In this document: in pieces, positions 55,096 to 64,000 of the stretch
Numbering within the stretch: the stretch's first letter is position 1
Layout of the letters: every line of letters begins with the position of its first letter
Assembly (NCBI RefSeq): GCF_947487805.1
Contig: NZ_CANKXW010000007.1
Span: 62,001-126,000, forward strand
Direction of reading: 5' to 3'
Length of the DNA stretch: 64,000 bases
From: an uncultured Tateyamaria sp.
Lineage (GTDB): Bacteria; Pseudomonadota; Alphaproteobacteria; Rhodobacterales; Rhodobacteraceae
Translations under genes and position numbers: made by a program
Notes under the pieces: model-generated
Told to the model about the DNA's origin: nothing
Seen by the model: the letters and a program-made list of their open reading frames with translations, nothing else
Database searches by the model: none

Positions 55096-55906
55096 CGCGT
55101 TCCTGCATTTTGGCGGCGTCCCAGAGGGCGTCCATTTCCTCCAGCGTGCTGTCTTGCGGGCGTTTGCCGCGTGTCGCAAGCGCGGCCTCGACTGCGCCAA
55201 AGCGGCGGGTGAACTTGGCATTGGTGCGCCGCAACGCTTCCTCGGGGTCGATGTCCAGATGGCGCGCGAGGTTCGCCACGACAAAGAGCAGATCGCCCAT
55301 CTCGTCCACCATGGCGTCGTGATCCAGATGGTCGCGTGCCTCGACCAGCTCGGCGGCCTCTTCCTTGATCTTGTCGATGACGTGGTGCGTGTCGGGCCAG
55401 TCAAAGCCCACGCGGGCCGCGCGTTTTTGCAGTTTGAGCGCGCGCAGGAGGGCGGGCAGGTTCAGTGCCACGCCGTCCAGCGTGCCCTGCTGCGCCTTGC
55501 CCGCGCGTTCGGCGGCCTTGATCGTTTCCCAGTCGCGGGTCTGTTGTTCTGCGGATTTGTCGCGGCTTTCGTCGCCGAACACATGCGGGTGGCGGGCGAC
55601 CATCTTGTCCGAGATATTGCGGACCACGGATTGAAAGGTGAAATGTCCGGCCTCTTCGCCGATGGCGGTATGGTAGACCGATTGCAGCAGCAGGTCACCC
55701 AACTCGCCCTCGAGCTCGGGCCAATCGCGGCGTTCGATGGCGTCGGCGACCTCGTAGGCCTCTTCGATCGTGTAGGGGGCGATGGTGTCGAAGGTCTGTT
55801 CGATGTCCCAGGGGCAGCCCGCGTCGGGGTCGCGCAGGCGGCGCATGATTTCGAGCAGACGTTCGATGCCTGCGCCTTGATCGTGGATCAGAGTGTCGTC
55901 GCCCAT
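55082..55906 (-). CDS. mazG: Nucleoside triphosphate pyrophosphohydrolase MazG
   Basis: A 274-residue protein with two MazG helical domains, as in the E. coli enzyme: the first with CPWDIEQTFDTIAPYTIEEA and ELEGELGDLLLQSVYH, the second with IKEEAAELVEA and VDEMGDLLFVVANLARH; the EExxE/ExxD metal sites are intact in both. It hydrolyses NTPs and dNTPs to monophosphates. ATG 55906 is used; ATG 55939 would add 11 residues. Confidence 0.93.
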   Translation of the reverse strand: MGDDTLIHDQGAGIERLLEIMRRLRDPDAGCPWDIEQTFDTIAPYTIEEAYEVADAIERRDWPELEGELGDLLLQSVYHTAIGEEAGHFTFQSVVRNISDKMVARHPHVFGDESRDKSAEQQTRDWETIKAAERAGKAQQGTLDGVALNLPALLRALKLQKRAARVGFDWPDTHHVIDKIKEEAAELVEARDHLDHDAMVDEMGDLLFVVANLARHLDIDPEEALRRTNAKFTRRFGAVEAALATRGKRPQDSTLEEMDALWDAAKMQERASRS

Positions 55907-55969
55907 TGCAGCCCCGTGCGGTTTGAGGTTTGGTGACATGTGACGCATCCCAACATCAGGAGTCCAGCC

Positions 55970-57133
55970 ATGGCGATCATCAACCGTATCGGAGACCTTG
56001 CGCCGGATATGGCGGCGTGGCGGCAGCATCTGCATTCGATCCCGGAGCTGTCGTTCGATTGCCCCAAGACGTCCGCATTCATCAAGGCGCGGTTGGAAGA
56101 GATCGGCGTGGATGCGGTGCATGACGGTATCGCGCAGACGGGCATCGTGGCGATCATCGAGGGGCAGGGTGCGGGGCCGACCATTGGCTTGCGCGCGGAT
56201 TTCGATGCGCTGCCCATCGAAGAGGAAACCGGGGTTGAGTATGCCTCGACCCATCCGGGCAAGATGCATGCCTGCGGCCATGACGGGCATACGGCGATGT
56301 TGCTGGGGGCTGCGAAATACCTGGCGGAGACGCGCAATTTTGCGGGCAAGGTTGCGTTGATCTTTCAGCCTGCCGAGGAGGCGGGCGGTGGTGGCGAGGT
56401 CATGGTGCAGGAGGGCATCATGGATCAGTTCGACATCGGCGAGGTCTATGCCATCCACAACGCGCCCGGCAAGGATTTCGGCAAGTTCCACACACGCGGC
56501 GGGCCGATCATGGCGGCGGCGGACACGTTTCACATCCACGTCACGGGCAAGGGCGGCCATGCCGCGCGGCCCTATGATTCCATCGATCCCGTGGTGGCGG
56601 CCTGTGCCGTGGTCACGGCCCTGCAAACCATCGTCAGCCGCAATCACCGGCCGCTGGAACAGTTGGTGATCTCGACCACGCAGATCCACACGGGCACGAC
56701 TGACAATGTCATCCCCGAGGACGCCTATATCAACGGCACCGTGCGTACGTTCAACAAAGACGTGCAGGCCATGGTTGTGGCGCGGATGGAGCAGATCGTG
56801 GCGGGCACAGCCGCCGCCTATGGCTGCGAGGCGCGGCTGGAGTTCGAGTTCGGCTATCCCCCCACCGTAAACGATGCGGGCAAGGCCGGGTTTGCAGCAC
56901 AGGTTGCCGCGGAAGTGGCGGGCGATGCGGGCGTGGATGCCGATGTGGAGCCGGTGATGGGCGCAGAGGATTTCTCTTATATGCTGGAAGCGCGACCCGG
57001 CGCCTATCTGATGCTGGGGCAGGGCGAGGGTGCGGGCGTGCACCATCCGAAATACAATTTCAACGACGAGATCGCGCCGATCGGGGCCTCGTTCTTTGCC
57101 CGGTTGGTCGAGACGGCGCAGCCCGTACGCTAG
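55970..57133 (+). CDS. M20 family amidohydrolase (hippurate hydrolase-like)
   Basis: A 387-residue metallopeptidase/amidohydrolase. Metal-binding HACGHDGHTAMLLGAA, the catalytic Glu pair in FQPAEEAGGGGEVM, and the C-terminal MGAEDFSYML are conserved. Related enzymes remove acyl groups from amino acids or auxins; the substrate here is unknown. CAGGAGTCC precedes ATG 55970. It lies 82 bp before two ureohydrolase genes on the same strand. Confidence 0.92.
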   Translation: MAIINRIGDLAPDMAAWRQHLHSIPELSFDCPKTSAFIKARLEEIGVDAVHDGIAQTGIVAIIEGQGAGPTIGLRADFDALPIEEETGVEYASTHPGKMHACGHDGHTAMLLGAAKYLAETRNFAGKVALIFQPAEEAGGGGEVMVQEGIMDQFDIGEVYAIHNAPGKDFGKFHTRGGPIMAAADTFHIHVTGKGGHAARPYDSIDPVVAACAVVTALQTIVSRNHRPLEQLVISTTQIHTGTTDNVIPEDAYINGTVRTFNKDVQAMVVARMEQIVAGTAAAYGCEARLEFEFGYPPTVNDAGKAGFAAQVAAEVAGDAGVDADVEPVMGAEDFSYMLEARPGAYLMLGQGEGAGVHHPKYNFNDEIAPIGASFFARLVETAQPVR

Positions 57134-57149
57134 GGCTGGCAGTATAAAG

Positions 57150-57162
57150 GGGGCTTTGCCCC
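57150..57162 (+). terminator. Small GC hairpin after the amidohydrolase gene
   Basis: GGGGC-TTT-GCCCC, followed closely by the palindrome GCGCATGCGC (57166–57175). There is no T-run; it may only partly terminate transcription before the ureohydrolase genes. Confidence 0.3.
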
Positions 57163-57215
57163 TCGGCGCATGCGCGCCTCAACTCGAAGTTTATCTGGCA
57201 AGATGAAGGATCAGA

Positions 57216-58184
57216 ATGGCGCTTGAAGATGCAAAGACACAGATGGATCACGCCTTTACCCGCGAGGATCCGCGCGGCCCGTCGTTCGAGTTGACCTTTG
57301 CCGGGGCGACGTCGTTCCTGCGCCGCCGCTATACCAAGGATCTGACCGGCGTGGATATTGCGGTGACCGGCATTCCCTTTGACCAGGCGGTGACGAACCG
57401 GCCCGGCACGCGGCTGGGGCCACGGGCGATCCGCGAGGCGTCGAGCCTGCAAGCGCCGGACGCGCCTTACGGGTGGCCCTTTGATGTGCTGAGCGAGCGG
57501 GTCATCGTGGACTATGGTGATGTGGCCTTTGACTATGCCAATATCGCGGCCTTTCCGGACACGGTGACCGCACATATGCGCGGTATTCTGAACGCAGGTG
57601 CGGCGAGCGTTGTTCTGGGGGGCGATCACTACATCTCGTTTCCGATCCTCAAGGCCTATGCCGAGGTCTATGGGCCGATGTCCCTGATCCAGATCGATGC
57701 GCATACCGATACATGGGCCGATGATGATATGGGGCGCGTGGATCACGGCACGATGTTTTACAAGGCAGTCAAGTCGGGGATTGTCGATCCGGCCACGTCC
57801 GTCCAGATCGGCATCCGCACCACGAACGAGGACACGCTGGGCGTCCATATCATCGACGCGCCGGAATTTCACCGGATCGGGCCGGAGGCCGCCGCGGCGC
57901 GTGCGCGCGAGATCGTGGGCGACCGGCCCTGTTACCTGAGCTTTGACATCGACGGGCTGGACCCGGCCTTTGCCCCCGGGACGGGCACGCCGGTCTGGGG
58001 GGGGCTGAGTTCGGCGCAGGCCGCGGCCCTGTTGCGCGCGCTGGCGGGCATCAACATTCGAGGCGGTGACATTGTCGAGGTATCGCCGCCCTTTGACACG
58101 ACCGGGGCCACGGCCATCGCGGGTGCCCATGTGGCGACCGAGATCTGCCAGTTGCTGGGGTGGAGGATGCGCAGTGGCGCCTAA
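57216..58184 (+). CDS. Ureohydrolase (agmatinase/arginase family), copy 1
   Basis: A 322-residue member of the arginase/agmatinase family with all six binuclear metal ligands: His138 (GGDHY), Asp161, His163 and Asp165 (DAHTDTW), Asp244 and Asp246 (SFDIDGLDP). It hydrolyses a guanidino compound to urea and an amine; agmatine, guanidinobutyrate or guanidine are all possible. It overlaps its paralogue downstream by 11 bp, so the two are cotranslated. Confidence 0.9.
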   Translation: MALEDAKTQMDHAFTREDPRGPSFELTFAGATSFLRRRYTKDLTGVDIAVTGIPFDQAVTNRPGTRLGPRAIREASSLQAPDAPYGWPFDVLSERVIVDYGDVAFDYANIAAFPDTVTAHMRGILNAGAASVVLGGDHYISFPILKAYAEVYGPMSLIQIDAHTDTWADDDMGRVDHGTMFYKAVKSGIVDPATSVQIGIRTTNEDTLGVHIIDAPEFHRIGPEAAAARAREIVGDRPCYLSFDIDGLDPAFAPGTGTPVWGGLSSAQAAALLRALAGINIRGGDIVEVSPPFDTTGATAIAGAHVATEICQLLGWRMRSGA

Positions 58185-59121
58185 AAACCAACCGATCAGC
58201 GGCAATGATCTGGCGCGGTTTTCCGGGCCGAACACGTTCATGCGGCTGCCCTTTACCAACGAGTTGCACAAGCTGGATGTGGCGATCCTGGGCGTGCCGA
58301 TGGACATTGGAACATCGTGGCGGTCGGGCACGCGGTTTGGCCCCAAACAGGTGCGCAGCGAAAGCGCGATGATCCGGCCCTATAACCTGCAGACGGGCGC
58401 GGCCCCCTTCGACAGCTTGCAGGCGGCGGACGTGGGCGATCTGGCGATCAACACGTTTTCGCTTGCCGACAGCATTCGGATCATCGAGGACAGCTATGAC
58501 GCGATCCTGAACTATGATGCGATCCCGGCGGCCATCGGGGGAGATCATTCCATCACGCTGCCCATCCTGCGCGCGATTGCAAAACGGCACGGGCCGGTGG
58601 CGCTTGTTCATGTGGATGCGCATGCAGACGTGAATGACGAGATGTTCGGCGAGCGGGAGACACACGGCACCGTGTTCCGCCGTGCCTATGAGGAAGGGCT
58701 GATCCAGCCGGCCAAGACCTATCAGATCGGGCTGCGCGGTACGGGATACAGTGCCGAGGATTTCACGGAGGCCGCCGGCTGGGGGTTCCAGCAGTTTCTG
58801 GCGCCCGAGTTGTGGGGCCGGGATCTGAGCACGCTTGGCGCGGAAATCCGCCGCGACATCGGCGATGCGCCGGTGTACGTGACCTATGATATCGACAGCC
58901 TCGATCCGGCCTATGCGCCGGGCACGGGCACGCCCGAGATTGGAGGACTGACCACGCCACAGGCGATGCAGTTGATCCGGGCCTTGCGCGGGTTGAACAT
59001 TGTGGGCTGTGATCTGGTTGAAGTCTCGCCGCCATACGATACATCCGGCAATACGGCGCTGACGGCGGCGAACATCCTTTACGAACTGCTGTGCGTGCTG
59101 CCGGGTGTTGCGTATCGGTGA
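58174..59121 (+). CDS. Ureohydrolase (agmatinase/arginase family), copy 2
   Basis: A 315-residue paralogue with the full ligand set: His125 (GGDHS), Asp148, His150 and Asp152 (VDAHADV), Asp239 and Asp241 (TYDIDSLDP). Start GTG 58174 is supported by GGAGGA seven bases upstream and lies inside the first copy's end. The two differ around the metal site (GGDHY/DAHTDTW versus GGDHS/DAHADV), so they may use different substrates or form a hetero-oligomer. Confidence 0.9.
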   Translation: MAPKNQPISGNDLARFSGPNTFMRLPFTNELHKLDVAILGVPMDIGTSWRSGTRFGPKQVRSESAMIRPYNLQTGAAPFDSLQAADVGDLAINTFSLADSIRIIEDSYDAILNYDAIPAAIGGDHSITLPILRAIAKRHGPVALVHVDAHADVNDEMFGERETHGTVFRRAYEEGLIQPAKTYQIGLRGTGYSAEDFTEAAGWGFQQFLAPELWGRDLSTLGAEIRRDIGDAPVYVTYDIDSLDPAYAPGTGTPEIGGLTTPQAMQLIRALRGLNIVGCDLVEVSPPYDTSGNTALTAANILYELLCVLPGVAYR

Positions 59122-59148
59122 GGGGATAAAGCTGGAGTGCTAAGGATC

Positions 59149-59553
59149 ATGACTACAGTTCTGATTGTCGTGTGCATTGTGGCCTTGGGCGCGGTGGCCT
59201 GGGTGCGGCTGGCACCTGTGGATGCCGCGCGCTGGCATCAGCCGATCAGCGCCACGGCCAGCAAGGATATGACGGGCGGTGCCATTCGGGTGACGGATGT
59301 GGGGCCCGAGGCCTTGGCGCGCGTTGATGCGGCCGCACGCGCGATGCCACGCACTCAGGTGGTGGCCGGATCGGTTGCCGAAGGGCAGATCACCTATGTG
59401 ACACGGTCCAGGTGGATTGGCTTTCCCGATTTCACGACGGTGGAGTATCGCGACGGGTTGCTGCGCATGTATGCGCGGCTGCGCTTTGGTCGGTCAGATT
59501 TTGGCGTCAATCGCGAACGATTGCAGCGGCTGCTTGTCGCCGCCAAAGGGTGA
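59149..59553 (+). CDS. DUF1499 family protein
   Basis: A 134-residue protein with one N-terminal hydrophobic segment (about 2–20, anchor or signal) and the DUF1499 features TYVTRSRWIGFPDFTTVEY and RFGRSDFGVNRERL. Function unknown. GTG 59137 is an alternative start. Its last 60 bp are antisense to the next gene's end. Confidence 0.78.
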   Translation: MTTVLIVVCIVALGAVAWVRLAPVDAARWHQPISATASKDMTGGAIRVTDVGPEALARVDAAARAMPRTQVVAGSVAEGQITYVTRSRWIGFPDFTTVEYRDGLLRMYARLRFGRSDFGVNRERLQRLLVAAKG

Positions 59554-59799
59554 GCCGAGCGAAGAGCTGAGGCAGCCTTCTTGCACCTCGCGCCACATGG
59601 GCGAATTCAACGACATCTGGCATTGCGCCATGAACATGCGGCCATCCACTTGCAAACAGATGGTTTCGCCGAGTTCGATGCGGCTGCCGGCGCGGTCGGT
59701 GCAGTAACATTCCACCGTTTTGCCGGATGGTGACGTAACATCGGCCATGGCCGGGCCGACACACAGAAGGGAGAGGACAAATGCGCGTATCATGGCCAT
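59494..59799 (-). CDS. Small cysteine-containing exported protein
   Basis: A 101-residue protein with a signal peptide (cleavage near VGPAMA) and mature cysteines at ECYC, TICLQ, AQCQM and EGCLS, so one or two disulfides are likely. I recall similar short proteins in other Rhodobacteraceae, without a known function. It overlaps the convergent DUF1499 gene by 60 bp; the cysteine core lies outside the overlap. Confidence 0.7.
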   Translation of the reverse strand: MAMIRAFVLSLLCVGPAMADVTSPSGKTVECYCTDRAGSRIELGETICLQVDGRMFMAQCQMSLNSPMWREVQEGCLSSSLGSPFGGDKQPLQSFAIDAKI

Positions 59800-59854
59800 A
59801 TCTTAGCACGTTCGGCCCCTTGACCAAAGCCCCTGCTTGGATCACACCTGCGTC

Positions 59855-60904
59855 ATGATCCCCCAGGACCGACTTTTGCAGATCACTCAGCGGTTTCAAT
59901 ATCTTGAAGCCGCCATGGCCGACGGCAGCGGCGATATTGCTGCGCTGGCCAAGGAGTATTCCGACCTCAAGCCAGTCGTGGATCAGATCGCGGCCTACCA
60001 GCGCATCGTCGAGGATATGGAGGAGGCCGAGGCCATGCTGGCCGATCCGGACATGGCGGAGCTCGCTCAAGAAGAGTTGCCGCGCCTCAAAGCCGCCTTG
60101 CCGGAGGCTGAGGCGGCGCTTCAGGTGGCGCTGTTGCCCAAGGATGCGGCGGATGCAAAGCCTGCGATGCTGGAGATCCGGCCCGGCACGGGCGGCGACG
60201 AGGCCGCCCTTTTTGCGGGCGATCTGTTGCGCATGTACACCCGCTATGCCGAGGCGCGGGGCTGGAAGCTCGATATCATCGAGGAACAGGCCACCGAGCT
60301 GGGTGGGATCAAGGAAGTCGTGGCGCATATCACGGGCGAGAACGTGTTTGCGCGGATGAAATTCGAATCCGGTGTGCACCGGGTGCAGCGGGTCCCCACC
60401 ACCGAAAGCGGTGGGCGCATCCACACCTCTGCGGCGACCGTGGCCGTGCTGCCCGAGGCCGAAGATGTCGATATCGACATCGCGCCGGGCGATATCCGTA
60501 TCGACACGATGCGGTCGTCGGGCGCCGGGGGCCAGCACGTGAACACCACCGACAGTGCGGTGCGCATCACCCATTTGCCCACGGGCATCGTGGTGACCAG
60601 TTCGGAAAAGTCACAACACCGCAACCGGGACAAGGCAATGCAGGTGCTGCGCGCACGCCTCTATGATCTGGAGCGCAGCCGGGTCGACAGCGAGCGCAGC
60701 GCGGACCGCGCGGCACAAGTGGGGTCGGGCGACCGGTCCGAGCGCATCCGCACCTACAATTTCCCGCAAGGGCGCATGACGGACCACCGCATCAACCTGA
60801 CGCTTTACCGGCTTGATCAGTTGATGCAGGGCGATCTGGACGAGGTCATTGACGCGCTCAGCGCCGATGCGCAGGCACGGATGATGGCCGAGATGGGCAC
60901 ATGA
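59855..60904 (+). CDS. prfA: Peptide chain release factor 1
   Basis: A 349-residue RF1 reading UAA and UAG. The peptidyl-tRNA hydrolysis motif GGQ lies at 225–227 ([10 protein letters not shown]). The codon-recognition tripeptide position (PxT) is PTT at 181–183. ATG 59855 gives the standard [10 protein letters not shown] start. ATGA overlap with prmC, which methylates the GGQ glutamine. Confidence 0.96.
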   Translation: MIPQDRLLQITQRFQYLEAAMADGSGDIAALAKEYSDLKPVVDQIAAYQRIVEDMEEAEAMLADPDMAELAQEELPRLKAALPEAEAALQVALLPKDAADAKPAMLEIRPGTGGDEAALFAGDLLRMYTRYAEARGWKLDIIEEQATELGGIKEVVAHITGENVFARMKFESGVHRVQRVPTTESGGRIHTSAATVAVLPEAEDVDIDIAPGDIRIDTMRSSGAGGQHVNTTDSAVRITHLPTGIVVTSSEKSQHRNRDKAMQVLRARLYDLERSRVDSERSADRAAQVGSGDRSERIRTYNFPQGRMTDHRINLTLYRLDQLMQGDLDEVIDALSADAQARMMAEMGT

Positions 60905-61734
60905 CCGCCGCCGAGGCACTGGTTGCGGCCACGGCACGGCTGCGCGCAGCGGGCGTACCGGATCCTGCGCGAGATGCACGTGTCTTGCTGGCCCATGCCG
61001 CACAGGTCGATGCGGCCCGCGTGACACTGATTGCCCCCGAAGACATCGCGCCCGACATCGCAGAGCGCTACGAGAACCTCGTCGCCCTCCGCGCCGTGCG
61101 CGTGCCGGTAAGCCACCTGATCGGTGAGCGGGAATTCTATGGCCGCCGGTTCAAGGTGTCGGCGGATGTGCTGGACCCGCGCCCCGAATCCGAGACGTTG
61201 ATCGAGGCGGCCTTGTCGCAGGATTTCGAGCGCGTTCTTGACCTTGGCACCGGGTCGGGTTGCTTGCTGGTGACGCTGTTGTCGGAACGTATGCGGGCCA
61301 CGGGCGTGGGCGTCGATCTGAGCGAAGAGGCCTGTTTGCAGGCCAGCGCCAATGCGGTTCTGAATCTCGTGGCCGACCGTGTGCGTATCGTGCAGGGCGA
61401 TTGGTTTGACCCGATAGAGGGGCGGTTTGACTTGATCGTCGCGAACCCACCCTACCTTGCGGCATTTGAAATGGACGATGTTGCGCCTGAGTTGCGCGAC
61501 CATGAACCACGCATGGCGTTGACGGACGAGGGCGACGGGTTGTCCGCCTATCGCGAGATTGCCGCACAGGCGGGCGGATACCTGACGGCGGAAGGCCGGG
61601 TCTTGTGTGAAATCGGCTGGATGCAGGCAGATGATGTGCGCGCCATCTTTGAAGCTGAGGGATGGGGCGATCTGCTTGTTTTGCCGGATCTCGATGGGCG
61701 AGATCGTGTCATTGTGGCGCGGAATCCCGCGTGA
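60901..61734 (+). CDS. prmC: Peptide chain release factor N5-glutamine methyltransferase
   Basis: A 277-residue SAM-dependent methyltransferase: [16 protein letters not shown] (SAM site) and IVANPPYL (NPPY catalytic motif), with an N-terminal helical domain that holds the release factor. Coupled to prfA by a 4-bp overlap. Confidence 0.95.
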   Translation: MTAAEALVAATARLRAAGVPDPARDARVLLAHAAQVDAARVTLIAPEDIAPDIAERYENLVALRAVRVPVSHLIGEREFYGRRFKVSADVLDPRPESETLIEAALSQDFERVLDLGTGSGCLLVTLLSERMRATGVGVDLSEEACLQASANAVLNLVADRVRIVQGDWFDPIEGRFDLIVANPPYLAAFEMDDVAPELRDHEPRMALTDEGDGLSAYREIAAQAGGYLTAEGRVLCEIGWMQADDVRAIFEAEGWGDLLVLPDLDGRDRVIVARNPA

Positions 61735-61933
61735 ACCGTTCAAAAATGTTTAAAAAGTGCCATTACCTCTTGTCGTGGCGTCCTTGCCATGCTTATTCAT
61801 GCCCCAGATGCTGATGCGCGGCCCGGTCCCTGCGACAGCATTCATCCACAAGATCGCCGCGATACTGTGAACTGGTGCTGCCATGCACCGCGGCTGATCA
61901 GAAAAGACACGCCAAAGAGCGGAACAGATATTC

Positions 61934-62503
61934 ATGAAATCTTCGAGATCACGGTCCCGGTCCAAGAGCAGTCGTAACCGCAATTCCGGTGGCGGTGGCG
62001 GCAACGTCGTCAATCGCGTCTTTGACAGTTCCGGCCCCGAGGGCAAGGTCCGCGGCACGCCGCAACAGATCATCGACAAGTACAATCAGCTTGCGCGCGA
62101 TGCGCAGCTGTCGGGCGACCGTGTCGCAACCGAGAATTTTCAGCAGCACGCGGAACACTACCTGCGTATGCTGAGCGAGGCGCAGCGCGAGATCGACGCG
62201 CGCCGCGAAGAGCAGGAGCGGCAAAACCGCGAACGCCAGGCCGAGCGCGACCGCGAACGCGCCGCACGGCAGGAGCAGGACAGCCAGAACGTTGACCCGT
62301 CCACCGCGCCGCAACCCGATGTGGTGGCCGACGGCGACAGTGACAGCGGTCTGGTCGAAACACCCGAGAGCCAGCCCAAGCCCAAGTCAACGCGCAGCAG
62401 CAGCAGCCGGTCTCGCAAGCCCAAGCCAAAGCCCGCAACCGATGACGCGGCCGGGTCAGAGCCTGCGGCTGACAGCGGCTCGGCCCCCGAAGCGGCCGAA
62501 TAA
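61934..62503 (+). CDS. DUF4167 domain protein
   Basis: A 189-residue protein. A basic Ser/Arg-rich start (MKSSRSRSRSKSSRNRNSGG) and the DUF4167 core (about 25–80: VFDSSGPEGKVRGTPQQIID, LARDAQLSGDRVATENFQQH) are followed by a charged coiled-coil-like and low-complexity tail with Pro/Lys repeats. The composition suggests nucleic-acid binding; function is unknown. It follows prfA–prmC after 199 bp with no other gene. Confidence 0.85.
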   Translation: MKSSRSRSRSKSSRNRNSGGGGGNVVNRVFDSSGPEGKVRGTPQQIIDKYNQLARDAQLSGDRVATENFQQHAEHYLRMLSEAQREIDARREEQERQNRERQAERDRERAARQEQDSQNVDPSTAPQPDVVADGDSDSGLVETPESQPKPKSTRSSSSRSRKPKPKPATDDAAGSEPAADSGSAPEAAE

Positions 62504-62504
62504 C

Positions 62505-63347
62505 TCAGGCGTGCGCGACAGCGCGGGCCAGGGCGCAGAATTCCTCGACAGACACTTGTTCCGCCCGCGTGGTGGGGGAAATCCCTGCGGCGTGCAGGCG
62601 GTCCTCGATATCCGGTGTGAGCCCCTTCAGGGCTGCGCGCAGCATCTTGCGCCGCTGGTTGAAGGCCTTGGCCACCACGCGCGACAGCACATCGGCATCC
62701 GCATCAAAGCGCGGTGCAGGCAGCGCGGTCAGGTGCACCACGGCGCTGGACACTTTTGGCGGCGGGGTAAACGCCTCGGGCGGCAGGGACAGCGCGATGC
62801 GCACATCCGTGCGCCATTGGGACAGCACGGCGAGGCGGCCATAGGCCTTTGATCCCGGCTGTGCCACGATCCGTTCGGCCACTTCGCGTTGGAACATGAG
62901 CGTCAGCGACTGCCAGTAAGGCGGCCAGCTGGGCGGTGTCAGCCAGCGCACCAGAAGCTCTGTGCCGACATTATAGGGCAAGTTGGCCGCCACCCGGATA
63001 GGCGGCGTCAGATGCGCCAGCGGGTCGATCTGGAGCGCGTCACCTTCGATCACCTGAAGCTGACCGGGATAGCGGTCGGCAATCTGCGCCAGCGCGGGCA
63101 AACAACGCGCGTCCTTTTCGATGGCCAGCACCTTGCGCGCGCCTTCGGACAGCAGACCGCGGGTCAGACCACCGGGGCCGGGGCCGATTTCCAGCACATC
63201 CGTGCCCGTGAGGTCGCCCGCCTGACGCGCAATCTTGGCCGTCAGGTTCAGATCCAGCAGGAAATTCTGGCCCAGAGATTTGCGCGCGCTGAGGCCGTGG
63301 GTTGCAATCACCTGGCGCAGCGGAGGCAGGTCGTCGATCGTGCTCAT
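62505..63347 (-). CDS. rsmA: 16S rRNA dimethyladenosine transferase
   Basis: A 280-residue RsmA/KsgA, dimethylating two adjacent adenosines near the 16S rRNA 3' end. [22 protein letters not shown] (SAM site) and [11 protein letters not shown] (NLPY catalytic motif) are intact. ATGA overlap with pdxA upstream; ends one base after the convergent DUF4167 stop. Confidence 0.96.
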   Translation of the reverse strand: MSTIDDLPPLRQVIATHGLSARKSLGQNFLLDLNLTAKIARQAGDLTGTDVLEIGPGPGGLTRGLLSEGARKVLAIEKDARCLPALAQIADRYPGQLQVIEGDALQIDPLAHLTPPIRVAANLPYNVGTELLVRWLTPPSWPPYWQSLTLMFQREVAERIVAQPGSKAYGRLAVLSQWRTDVRIALSLPPEAFTPPPKVSSAVVHLTALPAPRFDADADVLSRVVAKAFNQRRKMLRAALKGLTPDIEDRLHAAGISPTTRAEQVSVEEFCALARAVAHA

Positions 63348-64000
63348 GCGCGGCCCGCCATCTCATGGGCCATGCGGATGGCTTCGATCATGCTGGTCGG
63401 GTTTGCGATGTTGCGGCCCGCGATGTCAAAGGCGGTGCCATGGTCGGGCGAGGTGCGGATGATGGGCAGCCCAAGCGTGACGTTCACGCCGCGGTCGAAA
63501 TCCAGCGTCTTGATCGGGATCAGGGCCTGATCGTGGTACATGCAGACCGCTGCGTCATAACGCGCGCGGGCGGCGGCGTGAAACAGCGTGTCACCCGGCC
63601 ACGGCCCGGTGACGTCAATGCCTGTGGCCGCGATCTCGGCCACGAGGGCGGCGATCCAATTGCCTTCCTGATGGCCCATGGCACCGCCTTCGCCCGCATG
63701 GGGGTTCAGGCCCGCAACAACGATCCGGGGTGATGCGATGCCGAACTGGTCGCGCAATCCGCGTGCCGTGATTTCGATCGTCGTGCGCAGCAAATCCGGC
63801 GTCAGCGTCTCGGGCACGTCCTCGAGGGCGATATGGATCGTCGCCGGCACCACGCGCAGCATGTCCGAGGCCAGCATCATCACCGCGCGTGGCGCGTCTG
63901 TCAGGGCCTCGAGGTATTCGGTATGGCCGGGATAGGCGAAACCGGCGCCGTCCATCAGCACCTTTTTGTGGATGGGTGCCGTGCACAGCGCCGACGCCGC
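63344..64000 (-). CDS. pdxA: 4-hydroxythreonine-4-phosphate dehydrogenase (5' partial)
   Basis: The C-terminal 218 residues of PdxA, of vitamin B6 synthesis; the frame is open to the window edge (reading [20 protein letters not shown]). Metal-binding His residues lie in [12 protein letters not shown] and [28 protein letters not shown] and [13 protein letters not shown] are also conserved. It precedes rsmA in operon. Confidence 0.95.
   Translation of the reverse strand, partial: AASALCTAPIHKKVLMDGAGFAYPGHTEYLEALTDAPRAVMMLASDMLRVVPATIHIALEDVPETLTPDLLRTTIEITARGLRDQFGIASPRIVVAGLNPHAGEGGAMGHQEGNWIAALVAEIAATGIDVTGPWPGDTLFHAAARARYDAAVCMYHDQALIPIKTLDFDRGVNVTLGLPIIRTSPDHGTAFDIAGRNIANPTSMIEAIRMAHEMAGRA

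Noticed and set aside
61789-61977. 62-codon frame before the DUF4167 gene
   Set aside because: It overlaps the DUF4167 start in another frame, has no ribosome binding site or recognisable features, and the gap is better seen as a promoter region.

Overview
The window looks like chromosomal core DNA of a marine alphaproteobacterium of the Rhodobacteraceae, most likely the Roseobacter group. The evidence is a GC-rich sequence, the conserved blocks frr–uppS–cdsA–dxr–rseP–bamA–ompH–fabZ–lpxA–lpxI–lpxB, aroK–aroB, eno and prfA–prmC–DUF4167, LpxI in place of LpxH, a Fur/Mur-type regulator without the CxxC zinc site, two FAD–GcvT demethylase-type dehydrogenases, and secreted RTX proteins ending in Hint_2 domains. 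I saw no rRNA, tRNA, CRISPR array, insertion sequence or prophage.

Layout. 1–3955: two tandem RTX–Hint_2 secreted proteins, the first cut by the window edge. 3948–10961: a MobA/MocA-like nucleotidyltransferase and two dimethylglycine/sarcosine-dehydrogenase-like flavoproteins on either side of a DUF2254 membrane protein. 11105–20829: a membrane-anchored LytTR regulator, a CorC/HlyC-type membrane protein, a metallophosphoesterase, XerD with an unknown exported protein and a 49-residue membrane peptide, aroK–aroB, ssb–GNAT, a lytic transglycosylase and a small membrane protein. 20810–26661: a peptide-type ABC importer (two permeases and a fused double ATPase, no binding protein) and an AraC-type regulator. 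26740–39990: miaA, pyrH, frr, a 24/25-bp tandem repeat array, then the isoprenoid, phospholipid and outer-membrane assembly cluster from uppS to lpxB, with a 41-residue ORF and a strong terminator between rseP and bamA. 39994–54108: tyrS, anmK, a cupin, a D-amino-acid-oxidase-family protein, eno with two small partners, two EamA transporters, an NYN–LOTUS protein, Fur, a DEAD-box helicase, a TerB-like protein, SelO, GNAT proteins and a nucleoside hydrolase. 54226–64000: a sulfotransferase-like protein, MazG, an M20 amidohydrolase followed by two ureohydrolases, two small exported or membrane proteins, prfA–prmC, DUF4167, and rsmA–pdxA (pdxA cut by the window end).

How it works together. Most genes serve cell-envelope construction (undecaprenyl phosphate, CDP-diacylglycerol, the MEP pathway, lipid A, BAM assembly), translation and tRNA modification, and central or aromatic metabolism. 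The accessory genes point to use of methylated amines, peptides and guanidino compounds, which suits a marine heterotroph. Genes are packed tightly: many start–stop overlaps are 1–11 bp, and eight convergent pairs overlap at their 3' ends.

Points most worth a second look: uppS has no ATG/GTG/TTG start upstream of its catalytic motif, yet has a well-placed ribosome binding site before an ATC; the repeat array just before it; the binding-protein-less ABC importer with an enlarged permease and twin operator-like repeats; a perfect CtrA-type box between ssb and the lytic transglycosylase; a LacI-type operator-like dyad before eno; and the tandem RTX–Hint proteins that keep the self-cleavage residues.
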